64,000 bases of DNA from Sediminicola sp. YIK13 (GTDB lineage Bacteria > Bacteroidota > Bacteroidia > Flavobacteriales > Flavobacteriaceae): contig NZ_CP010535.1 in the NCBI RefSeq assembly GCF_001430825.1, positions 2,398,501-2,462,500 on the forward strand, given 5' to 3'. Below the pieces are notes generated by a model. The model saw nothing but the letters and a program-made list of their open reading frames with translations, made no database searches and was not told the origin of the DNA. A program made the translations under genes and the position numbers. Numbering within the stretch: the first letter of the stretch is position 1; each line of letters begins with the position of its first letter. Below are positions 19,536-28,500 of the stretch, one piece after another.

Positions 19536-20912
19536 TCAGTTTCTAAACTTCAGCTTTTTTTCAATGGCCATGATCATGATATTGGCAATGTCCTTTCCAG
19601 TGGCATTTTCAATACCTTCCAGGCCAGGGGAAGAGTTGACCTCTAATAGCAAGGGCCCCTTATTGGATCTAATGATATCTACCCCAGCTACGGCCAGGTT
19701 CAGTACTTTGGAAGCTTTGAGTGCCAATTTTTTCTCCTCAGGGGTGATCTTGATGATAGATGCTTTCCCTCCTTGGTGAATATTTGCCCTAAACTCACCT
19801 TTTTCTGCCTGTCGCTGAATGGAGGCCACCACTTTACCATCCACTACGAAACAACGGATATCTTGTCCGTTTGCTTCCTTAATGAACTCCTGTACCAAAA
19901 TATTGGTCTGAACACTTTTAAAGGCGTTGATAACACTCTCCGCCGCTTTGTTGGTCTCGGCCAAAACCACTCCTTTTCCTTGGGTGCTTTCCAAAAGTTT
20001 AATGATCAATGGTGCCCCATTGACCATACGGATCAAATCCTTGGTATCCATAGGTGATTTGGCAAAACCCGTAATTGGAATATGGATATCGTTCTTAGAA
20101 AAGAGTTGTGATGCGAACAGTTTGTCCCTGGATTGGGTAATTGCTTCAGCACTGTTTTGACAATAGACTCCTAAGGTATCAAACTGCCTTATCAAGGCGC
20201 AGCCATAAAAAGTAACAGCTGGTTTTATTCTAGGGATGATGGCATCATAAGCTTTTAGGATATTTCCTCCACGGTATCTAATTTCAGGAGAGTTGGCGTC
20301 CAATTTCATATAGGAATGCTCCACATTCAAGAAAACAATTTCGTGCCCTCTCGCCTCTGCTGCTTCCATAATCCTCTTGTTACTGTATAGGTTGGGGTTA
20401 CTGGCCAGTAAGGCAATTCTAAGTCCAGATTTCTCCTTTACATAAGGAGCATATTTCACGGTGATCTCCTCATTGGAAATATCCCCCAGGCAGTACATTT
20501 CTGCTGGGTTTACCATATACCTGTCGTTGAGGGCCTCTCTTCCCAACAACATGCGGAACTCCATCGTATCCCTATTGGCTAATGTAAGTTCTATGTCAAA
20601 GGTTACATTGCCCATCGTAACTGGGGTCTTGATCACCAAACGTTCTTCTGCAATTCCCGAGGAGCTTTTTACGGTCCTTCGGTCTACGAGCCTTGCCTCA
20701 CAAAGCATGTTAAAACTACGGTTATCCTGTAAGGGATTGACCTCAAATTTTACCCACTCCTGTACCCCTTTGGTAAATACCTTGGCATTTGTCGCTTGGA
20801 TAGAAGAGGTTCTTGCTCCGGAATCTACCCTGGCCTTAATGGCCGGAATACCCATTTCTTTAAACACACACCACTCTTCACTTCCAATAATAGACAAATC
20901 TTTCAATTCCAT
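19536..20912 (-). CDS. rimK: Fusion of retropepsin-like ATP-dependent zinc protease (DUF785) and RimK ATP-grasp ligase
   Basis: Residues 1-140 form the RimB/DUF785 domain, with the aspartic motif ARVDSGARTSS. Residues 165-458 form a RimK-type ATP-grasp ligase containing IPRIKPAVTFYGCALIRQF, LLESTQGKGVVL and VDIIRSNKGPLLLEVNSSPG. RimK adds glutamates to ribosomal protein S6 or makes related peptide bonds. The fusion joins ligase and putative protease in one chain. The gene ends one base after the convergent threonine dehydrogenase gene. Confidence 0.88.
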   Translation of the reverse strand: MELKDLSIIGSEEWCVFKEMGIPAIKARVDSGARTSSIQATNAKVFTKGVQEWVKFEVNPLQDNRSFNMLCEARLVDRRTVKSSSGIAEERLVIKTPVTMGNVTFDIELTLANRDTMEFRMLLGREALNDRYMVNPAEMYCLGDISNEEITVKYAPYVKEKSGLRIALLASNPNLYSNKRIMEAAEARGHEIVFLNVEHSYMKLDANSPEIRYRGGNILKAYDAIIPRIKPAVTFYGCALIRQFDTLGVYCQNSAEAITQSRDKLFASQLFSKNDIHIPITGFAKSPMDTKDLIRMVNGAPLIIKLLESTQGKGVVLAETNKAAESVINAFKSVQTNILVQEFIKEANGQDIRCFVVDGKVVASIQRQAEKGEFRANIHQGGKASIIKITPEEKKLALKASKVLNLAVAGVDIIRSNKGPLLLEVNSSPGLEGIENATGKDIANIMIMAIEKKLKFRN

Positions 20913-20969
20913 AATTATTATAATTGTTGACCCTTTTTTTAAGAAAGGGCAATAGTAAGGTAAAAAATG

Positions 20970-21386
20970 TTACTCGGCAAACATTTCACTCTGGTCATTG
21001 AAAGTCTTAAACTCTAAGGAGTGCCCACTTGGATCCTGAATAAAAAATGAACGGTGTTCCCCGGTCTTATCCTTTAAAAAGGTGACCTCTGTGGTCAATT
21101 CATAATCTGGGGTATTCAATTTTTTGTACATGCGCTCCCAGGTATCTGAATCTACGATAACCCCGAAATGAAAAGAGGGCAATACTGTGTCCCCAAATTT
21201 ATAGGTCCTGAAAACGAAGTTAAATTCCCCAGATTTGGTAAAAGTAATCTGGTTTCCGAATAAATTCACATCTAGCCATCGGGTAGAATTTCTTCCGATC
21301 TCCGCCCCAATGACGTCCGCATAAAAAGCTCTGGTCTTTGAGATGCTATAACAAGGCAAAGACATATGAAAAGGTGCATGTTCCAT
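20970..21386 (-). CDS. VOC-family (glyoxalase/dioxygenase-like) protein
   Basis: A 138-residue protein with two beta-alpha-beta-beta-beta modules of the vicinal oxygen chelate fold. The candidate metal ligands are H3/H7 in EHAPFHMSLPC, H73 in PSFHFGVIVD and E in SLEFKTF. Its hallmark is FFIQDPSGHSLEFK near the C-terminus. The substrate is unknown. It stands alone, downstream (by transcription) of no obvious partner. Confidence 0.87.
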   Translation of the reverse strand: MEHAPFHMSLPCYSISKTRAFYADVIGAEIGRNSTRWLDVNLFGNQITFTKSGEFNFVFRTYKFGDTVLPSFHFGVIVDSDTWERMYKKLNTPDYELTTEVTFLKDKTGEHRSFFIQDPSGHSLEFKTFNDQSEMFAE

Positions 21387-21510
21387 GACTATTAATTTAA
21401 AATGAAATCCATTCTAAATTACAAATTCTAAACGATACCTTTTGTACATGAACAGCAATTTTTGGAAAGTACTTTTTTGACTGATAGACCTTAAGAATTT
21501 CAACCCTCCT

Positions 21511-22296
21511 TTACCCCAAACCAAGTACTCGAAATACGAACAAATCCAACACTTCCACTAAAATCAGTATGATGATGATCCATTCCAATCGGCTGCTCTC
21601 CCTATGCTCCATAATATCTTTGAAGAGTTCCAAATCTTCCTTAATAATCCCAATGCGCTCAGAAATATATCGATATCTATCTTTTAGATCAAAGGTCTGC
21701 TTGAGTTCCATATCCAAACGGTTAAGATCTTCATTTTCCCAGGTGCTGTCCGGGGAATCAAAGATGTAGAGATTTTCTGAAATTTCGTTCTTAATGTTCA
21801 GCACCTTCCCGATAAACCTTTTCAGGTGGTTACCCGAAATCTTCAATTTTCCGTTTCGCTCTAAAAGTTTGGTATGCACATTGGTCTCTTCCAACAACTG
21901 CTCTGTAATCTCCAAATACCGATCCAACGCAACCGATTGGGAGGTGTTCAACATGACCAAACGAATGGATTCGGAATCAAAATTTGGAAGAATAACTTTG
22001 TTGAAGGTCACTTTTTGCTGCCCAGGAATAACCTCTACTTGTATTTTTTCTGAAAGTTGATAAGGAACCCTATCCTTTGACAATGTACTTAATTGCTTTA
22101 AGATGGCTTGGATTTCCTTTTCCGAATGATTGAAAAAAGAGACCAGTCCATATTGGGAAATGTGGACAAATCGTTTGTCCCCATTTTTAAAGAATAGTTC
22201 AACACTGTCAGAGAACAGGATTTCCAAAGGCAAGAGATTTTTACTTTGCCTAATATTTATGGAAGCTGCTATTTGGAATGCGACAACTTCAAACAT
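21511..22296 (-). CDS. DUF155/RMD1-family membrane protein
   Basis: A 261-residue protein with the RMD1/YagE pattern: an N-terminal alpha/beta region (LEILFSDSVELFFKNGDKRFVHISQYG), a coiled-coil rich middle, and the C-terminal DIMEHRESSRLEWIIIILI segment that holds the single membrane helix. Eukaryotic relatives are mitochondrial membrane proteins; the bacterial role is unknown. It is the last gene of a minus-strand run that begins at arginine decarboxylase. Confidence 0.85.
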   Translation of the reverse strand: MFEVVAFQIAASINIRQSKNLLPLEILFSDSVELFFKNGDKRFVHISQYGLVSFFNHSEKEIQAILKQLSTLSKDRVPYQLSEKIQVEVIPGQQKVTFNKVILPNFDSESIRLVMLNTSQSVALDRYLEITEQLLEETNVHTKLLERNGKLKISGNHLKRFIGKVLNIKNEISENLYIFDSPDSTWENEDLNRLDMELKQTFDLKDRYRYISERIGIIKEDLELFKDIMEHRESSRLEWIIIILILVEVLDLFVFRVLGLG

Positions 22297-22301
22297 GGAT
22301 C

Positions 22302-22616
22302 TTAGTCCTCATCGTTATCCTCGTCCTCTTCCGCTATTTCGATGTCCGGAATAGCTTCTGGATCATTATCGTCAAAATCCTCATAATCATCTTCATCATA
22401 ATTGGCCATGGTCTTTTCAAGTTTCGCACTAATCTTCACCAAATACTTGGTATCATCAGTGGTTACTTCAACGGCCTCTATACGTTCACCCTGTGCATTT
22501 TTAAAGGAGATGATATTCTGATCGTCATACCCGTCAGGATATTTGTCAACCAACAACTTTAGGACTTCCGGGGTAAGCTTTTTAAAATCTACAATTACTC
22601 TCTTTAAATTGTCCAT
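22302..22616 (-). CDS. Small acidic protein
   Basis: A 104-residue protein whose first 70 residues form a mixed alpha/beta domain and whose tail (from about residue 75) is almost entirely aspartate and glutamate. It is tightly packed between the deoxyhypusine-synthase-like gene and the DUF155 gene (2 and 5 bp gaps), so it belongs to the same transcript. I do not know its function; similar acidic proteins are widespread in Flavobacteriia. Confidence 0.75.
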   Translation of the reverse strand: MDNLKRVIVDFKKLTPEVLKLLVDKYPDGYDDQNIISFKNAQGERIEAVEVTTDDTKYLVKISAKLEKTMANYDEDDYEDFDDNDPEAIPDIEIAEEDEDNDED

Positions 22617-22618
22617 AA

Positions 22619-23596
22619 TTACATGTCTAATAGGTAAGCAAAAATTAATGGGGCAACAATGGTTGCATCACTCTCTATTATAAACTTGGGGGTATTGATA
22701 TCTAGTTTTCCCCAAGTGATCTTTTCATTGGGCACAGCTCCAGAATAAGAACCATAACTGGTGGTAGAATCACTTATTTGACAGAAATAACTCCAAAATG
22801 GCGTATCTGTACGTTCCATATCCTGATAAAGCATAGGTACGACACAAATAGGGAAATCTCCTGCGATACCACCTCCAATTTGGAAAAATCCAATTCCGTC
22901 TTTAGAATTATCGGTATACCAATCGGCCAAAAAGGTCATATACTCAATCCCGGATTTCATTGTGGTAGCTTTCAAATCACCCTTTAACACATAGGAAGCA
23001 AAAATATTCCCCATGGTACTATCTTCCCATCCTGGGCAAACGATAGGTAGGTTTTTCTCTGCTGCTGCATACATCCAAGAATCTTTAAGGTCTATCTCGT
23101 AATACTCCTCCAAAACACCCGAAAGCAACATCTTGTACATATATTCATGCGGAAGATAACGCTCACCCGCCTCATCTGCTTCTTTCCAAATCTTATAGAT
23201 ATGCTCCTGTAAACGTCTAAACGCCTCATGTTCAGGGATACAGGTATCCGTTACCCTGTTCAATCCTTTTTCCAATAGATCCCATTCTTCCTGGGGGGTC
23301 AAATCTCGGTAATTGGGTATTCTTTTATAGTGGGAATGCGCCACCAAGTTCATAATATCCTCTTCTAGGTTGGCACCTGTACAGGAGATGATCTGCACCT
23401 TATCCTGACGGATCATTTCTGCAAAAATCTTTCCCAGCTCAGCGGTACTCATAGCCCCCGCCAAGGAAACCAACATTTTGGCCCCATTGTTCAATTGGTC
23501 CTCATACCCCTTTGCGGCATCTACCAATGCTGCAGAGTTAAAGTGTAAATAATATTTTTCAATAAAATTGGAGATTGCTCCCTTAGTCTTCGTCAT
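22619..23596 (-). CDS. Deoxyhypusine synthase-family protein
   Basis: I place the start at the ATG at 23594-23596 (MTKTKGAISNFIEK). The 325-residue protein shows NAD-binding stretches (SLAGAMSTAELGK, SCTGANLEEDI), FQIGGGIAGDFPI and ITWGKLD, which keeps the lysine that forms the covalent intermediate in the eukaryotic enzyme. Bacteria lack eIF5A, so bacterial members may make homospermidine or another aminobutyl transfer product. It overlaps the agmatinase gene by 14 bp, in line with a polyamine role. Confidence 0.88.
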   Translation of the reverse strand: MTKTKGAISNFIEKYYLHFNSAALVDAAKGYEDQLNNGAKMLVSLAGAMSTAELGKIFAEMIRQDKVQIISCTGANLEEDIMNLVAHSHYKRIPNYRDLTPQEEWDLLEKGLNRVTDTCIPEHEAFRRLQEHIYKIWKEADEAGERYLPHEYMYKMLLSGVLEEYYEIDLKDSWMYAAAEKNLPIVCPGWEDSTMGNIFASYVLKGDLKATTMKSGIEYMTFLADWYTDNSKDGIGFFQIGGGIAGDFPICVVPMLYQDMERTDTPFWSYFCQISDSTTSYGSYSGAVPNEKITWGKLDINTPKFIIESDATIVAPLIFAYLLDM

Positions 23597-24527
23597 CTTC
23601 GAATCTTGAATTATTAGTAATTCCGGCTTTGGCGTCCACATCGTAGGTGTTGTCATAAGCATCCTCGATAGCTTCTTCCATAAATTTATAGCTTAACATT
23701 TTGTAGTAAAGTTTTGCTGCCACAAAATCAGAAGATTTATCCACCTTATTTGGACAAAGCTCCATAATATCAAAACCTACTACATTCTTTTCGGCAAAAA
23801 CCTGTTTTAAAAACTCCAAGGTTTCATACCATAACAATCCTCCAGGTTCCGGTGTTCCCGTGGAGGGCATAATGGAAGGATCTAAAGCATCCAAATCGAA
23901 CGTAATAAATACGTTATCGGTCATTTGGGAAATTACCTTGTCCATCCAATATTCATCATTCACAATATCATGGGCAAAGAAGGTCTTTTCTTCATCCATA
24001 AACGTCTTTTCTATAATATCCATACTACGGATGCCTACCTGTAATAGGTTGGTAGTCTGACTTGCCTCGTGCACCGCACAGGCATGGTTGTATTTTGTGC
24101 CCTCATAGGACTCCCTAAGGTCCGCATGTGCATCTATTTGTAAAACGGTAAGATTGTCAAAACACTCATTAAAGGCACGGATAGAACCAATGGAGATGGA
24201 ATGCTCCCCTCCAAAAAGGGTCACAAACTTATTGCGTTTTATATATTCTTTGGTGTTTCTATGTACCGCATTCACCACCGCTTCGGCAGAACTGTTTTCG
24301 GTAATGGTAGGAGCCAGAAATATTCCTTGCTGATAAACCTCGGTCCCCGTTTCTATATCATACAACTCCATATTGGCGGAAGCATCCAAAAATGCCTCGG
24401 GCCCTTTATCAGCTCCCTTGCCCCAAGTACTTGTTCCATCATAAGGTACAGGTATCAAAACTACCTTTGCCTTTTCCAATTGTGCAAACTCATCTGGAAT
24501 GCCAGCATAATTGTTATTCGCGCTCAT
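23583..24527 (-). CDS. speB: Agmatinase / ureohydrolase (SpeB-like)
   Basis: A 314-residue member of the arginase family with the binuclear manganese motifs GGEHSISIG, DAHADLRESYEG and FDLDALDPS. Following an arginine decarboxylase gene with a 14-bp overlap, it most likely hydrolyses agmatine to putrescine and urea. It is the middle gene of the cluster arginine decarboxylase - agmatinase - deoxyhypusine synthase-like. Confidence 0.92.
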   Translation of the reverse strand: MSANNNYAGIPDEFAQLEKAKVVLIPVPYDGTSTWGKGADKGPEAFLDASANMELYDIETGTEVYQQGIFLAPTITENSSAEAVVNAVHRNTKEYIKRNKFVTLFGGEHSISIGSIRAFNECFDNLTVLQIDAHADLRESYEGTKYNHACAVHEASQTTNLLQVGIRSMDIIEKTFMDEEKTFFAHDIVNDEYWMDKVISQMTDNVFITFDLDALDPSIMPSTGTPEPGGLLWYETLEFLKQVFAEKNVVGFDIMELCPNKVDKSSDFVAAKLYYKMLSYKFMEEAIEDAYDNTYDVDAKAGITNNSRFEDDED

Positions 24528-25914
24528 ATCCTAAAATTTTAAGCAAATCCTCTGCTTTTTGTTGTTCACTAAATAAGGTTGTAGAAAGGTTTCCTTTTTC
24601 GTCCCTGTCTATTAATACATGTTTTGGATGTGGAATTAAACAGTGTTGGAGACCGCCGTATCCACCGATACTCTCTTGGTACGCACCCGTATTGAAAAAA
24701 CCGATGTACAAGGGCTTTTCCCTTCTGTATTTGGGCAAATAAATGGCATTCATGTTCTGCTCACTGTTGTAATAATCATCACTATCGCAAGTGAGTCCGC
24801 CCAGCAGCACACGTTCGTATTCGTCCTCCCAACGGTTAACTGGTAACATGATAAATCGCTTACTAATGGCCCAAGTGTCTGGTAAGGTTGTAATAAAAGA
24901 AGAATCGATCATATTCCATTTCTCACGATCGTTCTGTTGCTTTTGATACAATACCTCATAAATAGCTCCACCACTTTCACCAACGGTAAAACTTCCAAAT
25001 TCAGTGAAAATATGGGGCACGGGCACTTCCGCTTCCTGACAGGTGATGTTGATCTGGTTTACGATCTCATCGATCATATATTCATAATCATAATCAAACG
25101 CCAAAGAATTTTTGATTGGAAATCCTCCCCCTATATTTAAGCTGTCCAATGATGGACAGATTTTCTTTAGTCGCACATATACCTTCAAACATTTGACAAG
25201 TTCGTTCCAATAATAGGCGTTATCGCGAATCCCTGTATTGATAAAGAAATGCAGCATTTTAAGCTCCACCCTGTCGTTGTTCTTGATCTGATCCTCGAAA
25301 AAAGGAACAATATTCTTATAACCTATGCCCAATCGGGACGTATAAAACTCAAATTTCGGCTCCTCTTCGGAAGCGATACGGATACCTACCTTGAAATCTC
25401 CTTTTATCTCATCTGATAGCAAGTCTATTTCTTCATAATTGTCTATAATGGGAATACAGTTCTGATGCCCTTCATTGATCAGCCTACCGATATTGGTTAT
25501 GTACTGATCCCTTTTAAAGCCATTGCAGATCACAAAGGTATCATCCTTGATCTTACCCGTTCTCTTCAATTTCTCCACAATATTGATATCAAAAGCCGAA
25601 GACGTTTCTATATGGATATCGTTCTTTAGCGCCTCGTTCAGTACAGGCTCAAAATGGGAACTTTTAGTACAGTAGCAGTAATGGTACTTTCCTTTATAAT
25701 CGTTCTTTTTGATGGCCGCCTCAAACCATTTATTCGCCCTATTGATATTATCCGATATCTTGGGCAGATATGTAAATTTTAGGGGACTCCCATATTTTTC
25801 AACCAGTTCCAATAGGGGAATTCCATGAAATTGAAGGCTCTCTCCATCCAGGTTAAATTCCTCTTGAGGGAAGTAATAACTTTGGTGGATAAGATCAATA
25901 TATTTAATATTCAT
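24514..25914 (-). CDS. speA: Arginine decarboxylase, PLP fold-type III
   Basis: A 466-residue PLP enzyme of the Orn/DAP/Arg decarboxylase 2 fold. The PLP lysine is in YCYCTKSSHFEP, and a glycine-rich phosphate site is in LNIGGGFPI. The C-terminal GFFNTGAYQESIGGYGG contains the cysteine-region equivalent of the family. It is the first gene of the polyamine run and produces agmatine for the next enzyme. Length is shorter than the approximately 630-residue E. coli SpeA, as is usual for the Bacteroidota form. Confidence 0.9.
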   Translation of the reverse strand: MNIKYIDLIHQSYYFPQEEFNLDGESLQFHGIPLLELVEKYGSPLKFTYLPKISDNINRANKWFEAAIKKNDYKGKYHYCYCTKSSHFEPVLNEALKNDIHIETSSAFDINIVEKLKRTGKIKDDTFVICNGFKRDQYITNIGRLINEGHQNCIPIIDNYEEIDLLSDEIKGDFKVGIRIASEEEPKFEFYTSRLGIGYKNIVPFFEDQIKNNDRVELKMLHFFINTGIRDNAYYWNELVKCLKVYVRLKKICPSLDSLNIGGGFPIKNSLAFDYDYEYMIDEIVNQINITCQEAEVPVPHIFTEFGSFTVGESGGAIYEVLYQKQQNDREKWNMIDSSFITTLPDTWAISKRFIMLPVNRWEDEYERVLLGGLTCDSDDYYNSEQNMNAIYLPKYRREKPLYIGFFNTGAYQESIGGYGGLQHCLIPHPKHVLIDRDEKGNLSTTLFSEQQKAEDLLKILGYERE

Positions 25915-26345
25915 TAAAATAGTTTTTTTATAAACTTAAAAAAAAATGAAGTGTTATTGTAAAAAGATGGATTCTTATTTTTTAATTTTATTTCCAAATG
26001 GAAATTTCCCATCAAAACTTGATGGAATAGAGATAGTTGGAACAACCCAGAACTATCGAGGACATAGCGGAAGTCACACTTAAAATTCGGCTGCTTATTT
26101 GATGGGCAATCATTGGAATAATCTTCCTAATTTCCAATGGTCCGAATACATAAAAACGTTTCATAACATGAAGCAAAATGCTATGACAAATGAAAACAAA
26201 AAAAATGAAAAAACAAGGGATTTAAAAAAAATTACCCGAATTGTGAAAATACACGACAAAAGGGCTTGTTCATTGTTAAATTAAACTTTTAACATGTTGA
26301 CTATCAAATTATTATATTAAAATCTAACTTATCAAAATCTTTCTA
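25915..26345. other. 431-bp intergenic region between divergent genes
   Basis: AT-rich and without a supported gene. It contains an inverted repeat near 26113-26143 (CATTGGAA and TTCCAATG with a 15-base loop) and long A runs. Promoters for the minus-strand arginine decarboxylase and the + gene at 26346 must lie here. Confidence 0.5.
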
Positions 26346-27071
26346 ATGAAACACAAAAAAATAAGAGCTTATTCTGTGTTTGTAATATTCTTTGCTACAC
26401 TAAACATGGTGAGCGCACAAATACCTTCAAATGCCTATACATTTGAATCAAAAAATGAAGACATCACCACCTCCCATCTATTTTTATTTGATAAGAATTA
26501 CTTGGTACACACAATTTATTCAGAGAATCCCCCAAACTTTAAAAAAACGGTCGGTGGCTTTTATGAAGTAAAAGATAATCATATCATTTTGAATCTGGAA
26601 TTCAATTCTAATTACAAGAATGACAGTATCAATACCATTACCATTCCTTATACCTATAAAAACAATCAACTTTATCTGGAATTTGATGGGAGTAATAACA
26701 AAATGAAGGCCGACTCATATAATCCACAAGAATTGGACGGGAAATGGCTGATGGCCGGAAGGGTCAATGAAGAAGGTGAAAGCAGAAGGGATACCACACG
26801 CCCCCGTAAGACCATGAAATTTCTCCTTAACGGACATTTTCAGTGGATTGCGTTCAATACGGAAACAATGGAATTCTTTGGGTCTGGAGGTGGTGCATTT
26901 AGTTCTGAAAACGGAACTTATAGCGAGCACATCCAGTTTTTTTCAAGAGATAATTCAAGGGCAGGTGCCACCTTGTTATTTAGCTATGACCTAAAAGATG
27001 GCGACTGGCATCATAAGGGAAAAAGCAGCAAAGGTGATGCTTTGCATGAAATTTGGTCCCCAAGAAAATAA
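26346..27071 (+). CDS. Secreted lipocalin-like hypothetical protein
   Basis: A 241-residue protein with a signal peptide (residues 1-24). The rest is beta-rich with the ELDGKWLMAGRVNEEG segment typical of lipocalin-like or DUF-type sensor domains that report change in stress. I do not recognise a defined family. It lies alone, convergent with the molybdenum-cofactor run. Confidence 0.68.
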   Translation: MKHKKIRAYSVFVIFFATLNMVSAQIPSNAYTFESKNEDITTSHLFLFDKNYLVHTIYSENPPNFKKTVGGFYEVKDNHIILNLEFNSNYKNDSINTITIPYTYKNNQLYLEFDGSNNKMKADSYNPQELDGKWLMAGRVNEEGESRRDTTRPRKTMKFLLNGHFQWIAFNTETMEFFGSGGGAFSSENGTYSEHIQFFSRDNSRAGATLLFSYDLKDGDWHHKGKSSKGDALHEIWSPRK

Positions 27072-27074
27072 CGT

Positions 27075-27983
27075 TTAATGCCTCCAGCCCTTTAGCACCT
27101 TAAAGCTATGCAGTACATGAGGGAAAATGGCATCCATGGATTCCTTGGCTCCATTGGTAGATCCGGGCAATGCCAAAACCAAGGTTGCCCCTATCGTTCC
27201 AGCAACACTTCTGGACAGCATGGCATAGGGCATTCTATCCTGCCCATAGCTCCTTATGGCTTCCTCAATTCCAGGAATACGCCTATCCAACAATGGAATC
27301 AATGCTTCCGGGGTAATATCCCTTTCTGAAAGTCCGGTTCCCCCACAATAAATTATCACGTCTATCTCTTCTGCGACAAATTCCTTTGCCTTCAGTTGAA
27401 TTTCTTCCTTTTCGTCTGGAATGATCATATAATTGGAGACCGAATAATTCAAAGCTTTCAGCTTGTCAACAATGGCCTTTCCTGCCTTGTCCTCCTTCTT
27501 CGCTTCGGCAATGGTATCCGAGCAAACAACTACCGCAAAGGTCAGAGGCTCTTTGAAATTATCCTTGTAGTCCGACTTACCGCCTTTTTTTTCGAGTAAT
27601 TTGATATGATGGATTTCCACCCCTTTATCTATGGGTTTTAGCATATCATACATGTTCAGCGCAACAATGCTTGCGCCGTGCATGGCCTCTACCTCTACTC
27701 CTGTTTTATAAATGGTCTTTACAGTCACCAAAACGGTAATTTCCATTCCGTTGATCTCATAATCGATACCTGTAAATTCAATAGGCATGGGATGGCAATC
27801 CGGCAGAAGGTCAGACGTTTTTTTTACCCCCAAAAGACCTGCAGCCTTACTAGCGGAGAATACATCTCCTTTAGGCACCCTATTTTCCTTTATCGCTTTT
27901 ATAGTATCTTCTGAACTTACTTTAACTACAGCTTGTGCTGTTGCTATTCGGAGGGTAAGGTTTTTGTGTGTAATATCTACCAT
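27075..27983 (-). CDS. moaCB: Bifunctional molybdenum cofactor protein MoaC/MoaB
   Basis: Residues 1-148 match MoaC, which makes cyclic pyranopterin monophosphate (KTSDLLPDCHPMPI, GVEVEAMHGASIVALNMYDM with the conserved KPIDK). Residues 152-302 match MoaB/MogA, the molybdopterin adenylyltransferase fold (CGGTGLSERDITPEA, LALPGSTNGAKESM). The fusion is common in Bacteroidota. It is followed upstream by MoaE with a 2-bp gap. Confidence 0.93.
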   Translation of the reverse strand: MVDITHKNLTLRIATAQAVVKVSSEDTIKAIKENRVPKGDVFSASKAAGLLGVKKTSDLLPDCHPMPIEFTGIDYEINGMEITVLVTVKTIYKTGVEVEAMHGASIVALNMYDMLKPIDKGVEIHHIKLLEKKGGKSDYKDNFKEPLTFAVVVCSDTIAEAKKEDKAGKAIVDKLKALNYSVSNYMIIPDEKEEIQLKAKEFVAEEIDVIIYCGGTGLSERDITPEALIPLLDRRIPGIEEAIRSYGQDRMPYAMLSRSVAGTIGATLVLALPGSTNGAKESMDAIFPHVLHSFKVLKGWRH

Positions 27984-27985
27984 AT

Positions 27986-28429
27986 CTAACTATTCACTTT
28001 CCATTGGTAACTCTCATCTTCAAAAAGCTCTTTCCCAAAAATAGGCACCTGTACTTTTATTTCTTCCACTATATGTTGCAATGCTTCAAAAACTTCTTTT
28101 CTGTGGGGAGAGGAAACAAAAACAAACAGACATAATTCCCCAGCCTTTACTGTCCCTAAACTGTGATAAATATGCATGCAGTTAAGGTTGAACTTTTCAA
28201 AAGCAGCCTCCCTAATCTCGTGAAATTTCTTGTTTGCCATTTCTTCATAGGCTGTGTATTCAATCGCGGCCACCGTTTTCCCTTCAATAACATCAGCCCT
28301 GACTTGTCCCAAAAAAATATCATGGGCACCAATGGTAGTTTTAGATTGGTGCTTGGCTATGGATTCCCCAATAAACTGGGGGGAAATTGCTCCAGAGACG
28401 AATACGTTTTTTACTTTTTTCTTTTCCAT
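27986..28429 (-). CDS. moaE: Molybdopterin synthase catalytic subunit MoaE
   Basis: A 147-residue MoaE with the family stretches GAHDIFLGQVRADV, AIEYTAYEEMA, IYHSLGTVKAGE and the C-terminal VPIFGKELFEDESYQWK that holds the active lysine region. MoaE with MoaD transfers two sulfurs to make molybdopterin; no moaD is visible in this window. Confidence 0.93.
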   Translation of the reverse strand: MEKKKVKNVFVSGAISPQFIGESIAKHQSKTTIGAHDIFLGQVRADVIEGKTVAAIEYTAYEEMANKKFHEIREAAFEKFNLNCMHIYHSLGTVKAGELCLFVFVSSPHRKEVFEALQHIVEEIKVQVPIFGKELFEDESYQWKVNS

Positions 28430-28500
28430 TATATTCTTTCTATTGATTCAAAAAAGTTCTTAAAGATACTTAGAATCCACTGTTTAACCTCGTCATAGTT

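Noticed and set aside
26099..26284. Small basic protein of 61 codons in the intergenic region
   Set aside because: Low-complexity lysine-rich frame in AT-rich DNA with no leader signals or family motif.
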